Of a stretch of DNA of 34,642 nt, positions 7,467-18,300 are shown one piece after another. Under the pieces are notes generated by a model. That model had not been told where the DNA came from. It worked only from the letters and a program-made list of their open reading frames with translations, and made no database searches. Both the position numbers and the translations under genes were made by a program. Origin of the DNA: an uncultured Roseburia sp. (GTDB lineage Bacteria > Bacillota > Clostridia > Lachnospirales > Lachnospiraceae); the NCBI GenBank assembly GCA_900539115.1, contig UQAQ01000033.1:1-34642 (forward strand), written 5' to 3'. Position 1 is the first letter of the stretch. Each line of letters begins with the position of its first letter.

Positions 7467-9194
7467 ATGAAACAGATTTGTATTGTATTTGTTTTCTTAT
7501 TGATTTTTCCATATTTTAATATGTTTGTTTTGACACCTTCCCAACCGGACAGGATGTCCTCACAGGCATTCACACTTGCGGCAGAAACTTCCTCTTCCTC
7601 TTCGTCTGCCTCCGCTTCCCCGTATTACCTTGCGGCGATCGGCGCTGATGATACCGCTGCTGTTCTGGGCGGTTACCCGGTCAAAGAGACCGTGATCGCG
7701 ATCATTGACACCGGTGCGGAATTGTCCCACGAAGATCTCGTCGATTCCCTATGGATCAATGAAGCGGAACAAAATGGCACGGACAATGTAGACGACGACA
7801 ACAATGGCTACATTGACGATATTTACGGCGTAGATTTTATTAACAATGTACCCACTCCGGTCCCGGAGGATTCCTCTGCTCCTCTTCGTTATGAAGCACC
7901 GGAAGATGATTCCAACACCAGTCATGGCACGCACGTCAGCGGGATTATTGGTATGAATCCAAACAATGCAGTCGGCTACGCCGGTGTCGGTTACCGCACA
8001 AAGATCATGATCTTAAAAGCGGGAAATTATAAAAACAGTTTTTCGTTTGCCAATGCCGCAAAAGCGGTTCAGTACGCGGTCGCCAATGGTGCAGACGTGA
8101 TCAATATGTCGTTTGGCAGTTATAATGAAAACAGCAATTTCGCCGAAGAATTGGAAATGGCTTCCTCTTCCTGTCTTCTTGTCGCAGCAGCCGGCAATAA
8201 CGGAAAAGCCTCTTCAAGCTCCACCATGTACCCTGCCGCCTATCCCTACGTGATTGGCGTAATGGCGGGCAATACAACGGATGGCTGCTGGACTTCTTCG
8301 AATTTTGTGGATACTTCCCCGGCTCCTTACGACATCCTCTGTCCGGGCGAGTCCATTCTCTCTACCACCCGCTACAATTCATATGCGGAAAAAAGCGGAA
8401 CTTCGATGGCTTCCCCCATGGTCGCCGGCAGTGCAGCGGTAATTATGGGATTTCTTGAAGCAAATAAAACTTACGAAAGCCGGGAAGATCTTCTTACTGA
8501 TACAAAGAAATATCTACTTATGAGTGATTCTGTTTATACTTATATCGCAGATTCCGGCCTCATTTATATTACACCACGCCTGAATCTGAAAAATTCGCTG
8601 CAGCATATCATTGAGGATTTGAAAAAAGAGGTGCAAATATCGGCATCTCCATCAGCCACGATAGAGCCTTCGGAAAATCCGGTTCCAACAAAAACGCCTT
8701 TGCCGACAAGTTCGGCTACTCCGACAGCTACGGAAACACCTTCCGGGACTTCAGCGCCAACCACAACTCCGGTTGTAACCCCGTCACCGACGGATTCGGC
8801 AATACCGTCGCCGGCAGCTTCCGCAGTTCCATCTGCTACGGCACCGTCTTCACCCGACACCACCGCAGTACCTGGCACCACCGCAGTACCCGGCACCACC
8901 ACGACTCCCTCAAAAAAATTTGATACCAAATCTCTCAAGATAAAAAAAGTAACGCAAAAGAAAAAAGGCAAACACAAACTTACCATAAAATGGAAAAAGT
9001 GTAAGGCAGCCACAAGATACCAGATCCGTGTTAAAAACAAAAAGAACGGCGAAACACGATGGTTTTATACAAAGAAAACGAAAATCACCTTAACCCGTAG
9101 CAAGAAAATGCAGGTAAGCATCCGCGCCCAGAAGGTAAGTGGGAAAAAGATATGGAGCGGGAGCTATAAGAAACTTCCCCGCGTGGGCTGCTGA
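7467..9194 (+). CDS. Secreted subtilisin-family serine protease (S8) with lysine-rich Fn3-like tail
   Basis: This is a 575-residue secreted protease. I chose ATG 7467 over upstream in-frame starts because AAAGGGGG lies 6 nt before it and a signal peptide (MKQICIVFVFLLIFPYF) begins there. The S8 catalytic triad is complete: Asp81 in IIDTGAELSHEDL, His153 in SHGTHVSG and Ser313 in GTSMASP, with oxyanion Asn244 in AAGNNG. The region before the catalytic domain is only about 45 residues and Ser-rich, too short for a classical propeptide. Residues about 395-485 are a P/T/S-rich linker that includes an 18-bp tandem repeat. The last 90 residues are a lysine-rich Fn3-like domain (KLTIKWKKCKAATRYQIRV, VSIRAQKVSGKKIWSG) related to those of the other surface proteins here. 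It may process cell-surface proteins; its substrate is unknown. Confidence 0.9.
   Translation: MKQICIVFVFLLIFPYFNMFVLTPSQPDRMSSQAFTLAAETSSSSSSASASPYYLAAIGADDTAAVLGGYPVKETVIAIIDTGAELSHEDLVDSLWINEAEQNGTDNVDDDNNGYIDDIYGVDFINNVPTPVPEDSSAPLRYEAPEDDSNTSHGTHVSGIIGMNPNNAVGYAGVGYRTKIMILKAGNYKNSFSFANAAKAVQYAVANGADVINMSFGSYNENSNFAEELEMASSSCLLVAAAGNNGKASSSSTMYPAAYPYVIGVMAGNTTDGCWTSSNFVDTSPAPYDILCPGESILSTTRYNSYAEKSGTSMASPMVAGSAAVIMGFLEANKTYESREDLLTDTKKYLLMSDSVYTYIADSGLIYITPRLNLKNSLQHIIEDLKKEVQISASPSATIEPSENPVPTKTPLPTSSATPTATETPSGTSAPTTTPVVTPSPTDSAIPSPAASAVPSATAPSSPDTTAVPGTTAVPGTTTTPSKKFDTKSLKIKKVTQKKKGKHKLTIKWKKCKAATRYQIRVKNKKNGETRWFYTKKTKITLTRSKKMQVSIRAQKVSGKKIWSGSYKKLPRVGC
8858..8900 (+). repeat. 18-bp tandem repeat in the subtilase linker
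   Basis: Two 18-bp units (CACCACCGCAGTACCTGG and a copy with one C for T) plus a 7-bp partial third unit encode the repeat TTAVPG. Repeats of this kind can change copy number and so alter linker length. Confidence 0.8.
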
Positions 9195-9271
9195 TGGGGA
9201 AAGGCAACGGATTTCGCTGGGTTTCCCTATTTTCGCTGCCTCCGCCAGCCTACACTCCACCAAACACAAAT

Positions 9272-9307
9272 GGGGCTGCCGCACGAATCACTTCGTGCGG
9301 CAGCCCC
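9272..9307. terminator. Shared terminator between convergent subtilase and giant-protein genes
   Basis: A perfect 16-bp stem (9272-9287 with 9292-9307) with a 4-nt loop lies between two convergent stop codons (9194 plus, 9341 minus). There is no long T-run on either side. The minus side is moderately T-rich (CATTTGTGTTTGG). The stem strength and location support a bidirectional terminator. Confidence 0.75.
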
Positions 9308-9340
9308 GTCTGCGTTCTGTTATTATACACAAATTGTTTT

Positions 9341-12300
9341 CTATTTGGCTTTTACACTTGCCTTCTTGGAAATACCACTTAAAATTTTGCCATCACCCTT
9401 ATTCTTAAAGGCACGTACTTTGTAGTAGAATTTCCTTCCTTTTACAGAATAGTTATCCTTGAAAGAATTCTTTTTGACTACCGCAAATTCATCGTAAACT
9501 CCGTATTTACTTTCAGCACGGTATACGATATAGCCGCTGGCTTTCTTGTATTTCTTCCAAGAAACATCTATCTTGCCTTTCTTGGCTTTTGCCTTTACCT
9601 TGGTAACTTTGCCTTTGAGAGTTTTAATCTTGCCTGTGGCTGCGGTGCTTCCCGCTGCCGCCTGGGCCGCCGATGCTGCTGCTTCATCCACATTTGCAGA
9701 GATCGCGTATGCACTCATTTCGCTGTTGTTTGCCTTCTTCTTGGCTACCGCAACAACTTTGTAGTAGTACTTGCGTGCATTTTTCTTCATGCTTGTGTAA
9801 CAACTCTCTTTGACATTTGCTACCAGTTTATATTTGCCATTTGCCTTCTTCGCACGGTAAACATTGTAGGATTGTGCTCCACGTACACCTTTCCAGGTAA
9901 TGCGGATGCCTTTCTTTCCAATTTTCTTACGGCGGACAAATGTGGTTCTTGGCAGCTGGTCTTTGTTCACAGCCGGTGCTTCTGTTGCCCCCGGAGCCGG
10001 TGCTGTATTGCCTGATGAACCAGGAACCGGTGTCGGTGTCGGTGCCGGCGTCGGTTTCACGATACATTGGATCGTAATGGACTTTGTCGTAACACTTCCG
10101 GCATTGTTCTCGACTTCGAATACATACGTTCCATTCTCAGTCACTTCGTATGTCTTTCCGTTATACGGTTTTCCATTTACACGTATTTCCTTTATTCCGG
10201 AAATGCCACCCTCGGCTTCGATACCAAGTGTCGCTTTTTCGACGGTACTCGTCGGCACTCCGGTAATTGAAAGGACCGGCTCTGCTACATCTTTCTTCAC
10301 AGATACCTTAGCAGAAACTTCTTTGCCCAAAATATCTTTTGCAGAAACAATCACATCGTATTTACCATCCGGCAGATCCGAGATGCCAAATACCGTTTCC
10401 TCTGTGGTATTCTCTTTGCCATTGACAACATAGCGGATTTCCTTCAATGCCGCCGTACCTTCTTGTACCGTAGCTACTATCGCAGCATCCTTCTTATTGG
10501 TAAATGTTCCTTCGGTAAAGTTTGGTGCGAGTCGAACGGTCGCTGCTGATTTTTCAACCATTGCGCGCTCTGAGGATACAATAACTTCATTATCATCCTG
10601 ATCCACTATCTTCGCATAAACTACAAAATCCATCTCTTCTTCGAATGAAACCGGTTTGCCATCGTAGGCAATCCACTTTCCATTTTCATCCAGTTTCTCA
10701 CCTCGTTTTACAATCTGGTAAGAAATGGATTTTACACCCGAATGTTTGTCTTCTCCCGTAATCTCCATTTGGAAACCTTTAGAGGAAACCAGGATATTGC
10801 CTTCATCCGATTTTGTCACATTCTGCGCCCCATTCAGATCGGTCAGTGTGATCGATCCTTCCGGATTGACAATGTCTTTGAACAAGGCACGAAGTGTTTC
10901 GTCTTTTCCTACCGTATAAACAAATTCTTTCTCTTTTGAAAGAAGTTTATCACCGGAATCGTACCAACCGGCAAATTCATAACCTTCTTTTTCGGCGGCT
11001 GTCAATTCCAATTCAAATCCGGTATTCACATCGTAATGATATGGCTGTTCTTCCGAATCCGTCTCGCTCTGAGCAGTCAATATATCTTCTCCACAATGCA
11101 CCGCTCCACCTTCGGTTACCCGCAGACCGACCTCGTATTTATTGCGCACTGTATACGTAATGATCTTCGACCGTTCACAGGAATCCGTCTTCGCTTTTAC
11201 TTTGACATGAACCTCTTTTGGTGTCGTACCTTCGTCAATACGATTAAATACGATCGTATTTCCTTGAATCGTGGCTGCCGCATTTTCCAAAACCGGACTT
11301 TCCACTGATGCAGTTTCTACCGGTGTTGTGTTCTCTTCTTCGTCTGTAAGCTCATAAGAAAGCTTCACATTTTCCTGAACGTGGTCTTTGTGTACTTCAC
11401 AAAGTGTCACATCCGTCTGTACATCAAACTGACGGGAAGGTTTTTCGCCTGTCTTTGGCACGTCGATATAATCATCAAAGGTTCGGATGGAAATGTCACA
11501 CGTACATTTTTTACGTTTCAAGGTAATCGTATACGTATTTTCCATATCGCCTTTGGTAACCTTAATCGTCAACACATCGCCATCCCAGTTCTTATTGATC
11601 GTCGCTTCGCTTCCGCAGGTAGCATTTACTTCCGGAAGCTGATGTTCCGGATAACCATACGGAACATCCACGGTATAATTTCTCTGATATGGTTTAAATT
11701 CTCCATTGAGTTTTACGCCGAATGCGATATCTTCCGCACTACCTACAGCAAGACTGTTCAGGCAGGTTTCATCCGTATAAATATACGTGGTCAATTTACC
11801 GGATACATCCTGTGCGGCAATCGTAAACTCTTTGGTAGAAGTGGATTCATCCAGAATTACTGTTCCGGAATCCATCGTCTGTGTCGTGTAAGACTTACGC
11901 ATCAATGGTTCTTTTCCTTCTACCTCAATCGAACCGGATTCATTCATTGCCGTTACTTTTCCTTCATACACAGCAACTTCTTTCAATGGGATCTCATTGT
12001 CTTCATCACCAACACAGTAAAACAATTGATTTTCCACACTGTCCGCTGTATAAAGATATACCTGCGGTCCCTTTGTCAAATATTCCACGCTGAGTATTGC
12101 GGTCGTCGCATTGTCTGCGGAATCGGTTACTTTTACCTGATAATAACCATTTTCCAAAAGATTGACATCATATCTGTCAGAAAGCGTTGTCGGCGTTCCG
12201 GTTACTTTAATGCCGCTTCCCAGATCCGTCGTCTTCTGGGTAATCATATCCACTTTCTGAATCTCTACGGATTTAATCTTACGGTCTGCCTTAATATCGT

Positions 12301-15300
12301 AAGCAATATAGGCATTTGCCGTTGTATAATCCGTGATTTCGCTTCCATTCTCGTCAACCAGCTTCAATGTTACATCCGGCCAGTCGTCCGTGGTTTCGTC
12401 AATCTTTTCTGCATCTTCTTCGAAACAATCAATGGTAATGTGTTTCTGTGTGATATTTCCGGAACTGTCTTCCACGATTACGTGGTAGGTACCATTTTTC
12501 TTAACCTTTAACGTTCCTTCTGCAAACTGATTATTTACCAGTTTATCTGCTCCGTTTCCACCGATGCTGACAGAATTGAGCATCACGTCGTCATAAGCGT
12601 AAACCGGAATTTCCAGAACTGTTCCCGGCTGAAGTTTCGTTGTACCTGTCGGAAGTGTCTTTCCAACCACAATCACCGGTTTCACCTTATCTTCCGGTAC
12701 ATCACGTCCGGTATCCCCCTCGCTTCGCTCGGAATAATATTCCACCATTCGGTCAAAGGAAGCACTGCCATTAATTACTTTTACCGTAACGGTATGTTTT
12801 TTCAGCGAAGTATTGTTGAAATCTACGGTATGTCGCTTGTAGTATTCTCCTGCTACTTCTTCTCCGTCGCGGTCTCTGTATTGTTTCGTTACAAAACCAA
12901 AACTATTGTTACTGGATACTTCGATATCGCCTGTGTAATAGAAGTCAATACTTCTCGCATATGTCGTAAATGTAAAGCTATTGCCTTCTCCGCCGGTACA
13001 AATATCGCTATTGTATGGAAGTACGGTTCCTTGCGTAACAGCTCCGACATCCGTATCTTCCCATTCCTTTCCGTGCAAGGCATTGGTAAATTCAAATACC
13101 GGATTATCTGTACGAATATTGCATCCCGAAACGGTTGCCACAAATGTAATATCCTTAAAAGAACCTGTGGTCGTATCTGCAATTCGCAAAACACCGGAGC
13201 CCTCTTTCTGCGCGGTTACGGTAATGTATCCTGTCTTCACATTATAAGCTGCACTCTGCAAAAGTTTATTATCTGTTGCCACTTCTGCCTTGCCGTCTTT
13301 ATTGATCTTCATTTCCGTAAGCGTAATATTGCTTCGTTTGGAAGAATCCATCGCCGCCTGCATCTTCAATGTAAAGTTGACCGGATTTCCTACTGTCAGA
13401 GAAACCTTATCCAGACAATCAAATCTTGTCGCCGGTACTACTTTACCATACGCCGTATTATTTCTTGACTCATACTCGTCCGCATCACTTTTCAAAGTAA
13501 ACTGGAGATTTGCAGCACCTACCGAGTCTTCCGGATCAAATGCACTCAATGGAATCACTATCTTTCCTTTGATCTTCTGTGTCTTACCTGCTGCAATCTT
13601 CTGATCTGTGCTGATGATTCCTGACGTATCGTTATACGCAAGATAATCAAATACACCATTGTCATTTCCATTTCCAAGAAGAGGCGTTTCATTGGCATCG
13701 TCACCTAAGATCAGATTTCCACCAATCTCCAATGGAATATATTTATCTTCACTTCCATCTGTTTTTCCGGCACTGCGTTTTAACTGGAATTTCACGTTGG
13801 AAGCATCTTCTACACCAAGGTTGCTCACTGTCATATCTACGTCCGCAAGAACACAGGAAATATTATTTACATTTCGTTTTTCCAATGTGTCGCTGGCAGT
13901 AATTTCCAGACTATCAATCGAAAGTTCTGCTTTTTCTCCGACAGCAATCATTCCACATCCGTCGTCAGCATCCGCTGTACTCAATGCTTTTGCACCCGAA
14001 TATGACGGATCCTCCTGCACCTCAAAGTAAATCTTTCCTCCGGCGATATCCGATGGAAGTGCCTTACACACGATGTCTTCGGTCGTCACCTGCTGTCCGG
14101 CAAGAATATTGCTCTCCACTTTCCACTGTGCGAGTTCGGCTGCCTCACTGCCATTTTTACCTGCTGCCTTCAATGTGATATAGATTGAATTTGCCTTGCT
14201 TCCTCGAATCGCCACATCTCCGGTATTACGGAAAGAAACACTTCCGCTCAGTTCCGCACCGGATACAAAATTGTTCTGATCAAATGTGATCGATGCTTCT
14301 CCAATCTTCTGATCTCCGATTCCATACGTGATCGCATAAATACCGGAAGTTGCTGTGTTATTGGCATCAGGAACATATTCCGTATACTTTTCCCCTTCAA
14401 AATCCATCGTGGATTTCTTTAATTTTGTCATCGTACCTTTGGTAAGAATTGTCAATGTTCCGCTCTCGTTTTCCGTCGTCGGTTTGCCAAGTGCGATCTG
14501 TGGAGCATTGAAGATAAACTGGTCTTCTCCGCCGCCTTTCTTACTGTCAAAGAAGGCTTCTCTCGTATCTTCGGAAGTCCACTGATTCGATACGGAATCC
14601 TCATATACCTGCATATGATTCATCGCAAGCATAAATGCCTCTCCGAATTTTTTAACCGTCGGATCGTACTTCGTCACATAAAGAGCATTATTTACCGTAT
14701 TTGTTACGGTCTGGGTGTAAACCGCAGAGATATTTCCATCTCCATCTACACCGATGGTCGCCTCTGCCTGTGCGTTTCCATGTTCCTTATCTACCGTAAA
14801 CAATGGATCCACCGTGATCGCTGCATTAGTACTGTTCAATGCATTTTCAAGGCTCTCTTCTTTGATCACATAGGTAATTCCATTCATATTGTACATCAGG
14901 AAAGTTTCCGCTTTTCCGGCATCTGACAATTTTCCGTGGAGGAATTTCAAGTTGGTAAAGCTTGGAGATTCTACTTTCTCCTCGCAGCTTCCGCCAACAT
15001 ATACACCGTCGTTGTCATCACTGTCGTCATAATCAACAAGCGTTTTCAAAAGAACCGGTGTCTCAAATTTCATGGAGTTCTGCTCTATACTTCCGCTTTC
15101 CGTCATCACATTCTGCTTTTGGATCGTCGCTTTCTGAACATACAATTTTTTGATCTTTGCATATTCATCTGAGGCACCGTATTTATCCTTTTGCTCCGTG
15201 GTGTAAGAAATGAAGTAATCTTTGTCTGTTCCTTCCGTAATCTGTACATTTTCCAGGCGTGTTCCCTGTTTTTTCCATTCATCTGTCGGCTCCAGATCGT

Positions 15301-18300
15301 ATGTCTTATACGTTCCATCGCCCTGCCTTACGCTGTAATGAAGTTTGGAATATTTTCCATACAGGTAATCCGTCGTCAATGCATATTGATAGTTTGCTTT
15401 TGCATAAGGATCTCCGGTTCCGGATTCGTTATTGGAATCGTTTCCTTGTGCCGCTTTGTCATATTTTTCTTTGTATTCTTTTTCGCGGGCTGTAAGTTCT
15501 GCCTCGGTATAAGGTTCGGTATCGGCATACACGTGAACATTCGATGTCGATCCGGAAGGAAGGAATCGATATCCATTGCCTTTACTGAGAACTACGGCAT
15601 TCGTAAATTCACTCGGTGACTTTGTGTCAAATTCTGCCGTTTTTACTTCTACCAGCTGGCTGGCCGCTTTCAGCATTTTATCCGATGACCAGCTTTCCGG
15701 AATCGTCTTTGCTGCTTCTTCACTATAAGACGTCCAGGTCACTTTGATCATACCATTTTCTACAATGGCATCATAATCCAGGTCGCCGGTGCTTTCTTCT
15801 TTTCCTGCTTTACGGTCCACTACGATATATTTGGTCGACGATGTTTCATCGATCGGATTGACAAGTCCCATCGAGTCTTGTCCTTCTTCTCCACCAACTC
15901 CGGTACTTGTCGTGGAAAGTTTGGACATAACAAGCTGGGTATTATTCAGGCTGTGACCCGGGTTTTTACGGCCTACCGTGTATAATACATAGTTTGCATC
16001 TCCTGCAGTCAACAGTTTATAATCCGAAGCACTGTCAAAACCGCTTCCCAGTTCTACCGCAGAAGCATTGCTGCCATAGCCGCTTACCTGAAATTCATCA
16101 ATGCCTTCTACATCATATGCCTGTGCTGACATATCGTCCTGTGCGGCATTATCATCTGAAGAATTGATATTTTGCAGCCGGAATACATTTTTCGGCTTGG
16201 AAACCGTTACTGCAGCTCCTGCCACATCGTTATCAACCTCTTCTTCGGTTCCTCCCATATCCCGCCCGGCAACCTGCCAGGAGAAGAACCACGGCTCATC
16301 ACCGTCCTCCTTTCGGGACGCATCATATCCTGCCTTACATCCGACAACATCCATTTCATAAGAGAAGAACAGGAATACCACTCGGAAGCCAACCGCCGCC
16401 GATGTGATAAATTCGTCTATCTGCGTTTTCTTGTTTATCGTAAACGCAAACGAGACGGATACTTTTACATAAATCTCCAGTTTTGCCAGATCAACTCCGA
16501 CTCCGGCGCCGGCCTCTACATATAGGCTCGGATTTAAACTTAATCCTGCAAACGAAACATTATTTTTAATACTTGTCGTTCCATCCGCGTTTTTAACTTC
16601 TTCTTTTTCCAGTTCAATACCGGTCTGTGCCTCAAGTTCCATGCCGATCTGAACGTATACGTAAAAGATCGGACAACACTGGAAGCGATATTGCAAACGG
16701 ATACTTCCCTCAATCGCCAATGCGATCATTGCGGAAGAAAACTCATATTTACCAGTCAGTTTACTGTATTTCCATACAAAAGACATATTGACAGAAATAT
16801 CAATTTCCGCTTTTTTCGCCGGGGAAGCTTTCGCCGCCTGGCCGTTATTTCCGGTACCATCGGATTTACCAGCCTGTTTTTTCAATTGTTTAAAGATATT
16901 ATTGGATGGATCCGACATAGCTTCTTTCATTTCCTTCAAGCCTTCTGCACCCATAACATCTTTTTCGGAAGCCTCGCCTCCCTCTTTACTCTTACCAAAG
17001 ATAGGCGTTCCGACGGAAAATCCAATTTCGTCGTCCCCCATCATAAATGTTCCATAACCAAGTCCGATTTCTATTTCCGGCAGATTCACACCCGGTGAAG
17101 TGTTCGCTACACTCGGCTGATTTGCCGTCTTTCTATCCTTATCTTCCGGAGCTTCAGCGGCTCCGGCCTCTTCAGATTCAAAAGCCTGTGCTGCCGGCTC
17201 CGGAACCGTATAGAAACCACCTCGCTTGGTCGATGTAATCTTCTCTTCATTTCCACTCGTCACACGAGAAGTAATATAATACGTCTCGTTTCCATGCAGG
17301 CATCCGAGATATCCATTAATCTGCACATCCGAAGAAGCTGCTGTAAATCCATTTGGCATCTTGGTCTCATACACCTTGATCTTCGATGGATTTTTATAGG
17401 CATTTCGCAGATTTCCTTTCCAGTCCGGTGTCCACTCATATTTCTTTGTACTGCTGTTCATCTTCGCCGGGCTGGCATCGTATCCGGACAGGAAAGATAC
17501 CGTTCCGCTCGAAACAGCACCATACATTCTCACGCTTCCGTCCTTCGCCGCGATATCACGGTAGGCCTTCTGCTCTTCCGTCATATTCTTTTTCTGCTCT
17601 TCCGAGGTCTGCGTCGTTACAAATCCCGGAATCACCTGAAAGGTCTCTTTTCCTGTTGCTCCCGGCGGCGTATTCAGAGAAGCCGGCTGAACCGAATACT
17701 CTACATTGATCACAACATCTTTTCCAAAATCTGTAATCTGATATGGTTCGCCTGCTTTCAGGATTTTGATCGGAGTATAACCGTCTCCTGCTTCGGTATA
17801 TTTACCATCTCCATCTTTGTCTTTGTAGATGGCTACCATCTTCTCGCTGATAATCTCCGGATCTCTTACTACACTGACAGCATCCGGTGTATATACAGAA
17901 AATGTAATGCTGTTTGATACAATATCCGAATCTGTAATTGTAATATCCGAATCTCCATCGTACACCTTATCCCCATAAAGAATCTTGGTGCCATCTTTCA
18001 GACCAAAATTGATCTTGTTGAAGTTGATCACTTTATCAGAGGATGTATAACTATATTCTCCGGCGTTGGATTTCAAATCGATTGCTTTTCCATCCACCTT
18101 GATGTTTTTTCCAATCGCAGCAAATTTATCTGCCTTTTCCTGATCCGTGTCTTTTTCCGTCATAGACGTCTTACAGTTGATCTCCAATGTCTGATAACGG
18201 TTGTATTCACAGTTCAAAGTATAATCTGCTGTCGTAGAAAGTCTTCTATTATTATCGGAATATTTTACTGTCGTAGAATTCTTAACTCCCGCTTGCGAAG

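Noticed and set aside
8564..9040. 158-codon minus-strand open frame rich in Gly/Val/Ala
   Set aside because: It mirrors the P/T/S-rich linker of the subtilase; the low-complexity composition explains the open frame.
11381..12511. 376-codon plus-strand open frame inside the giant gene
   Set aside because: It is antisense to a continuous frame of about 3,760 codons with clear domains, has no convincing ribosome-binding site, and its translation is rich in Ile/Phe/Arg/Cys without domain features.
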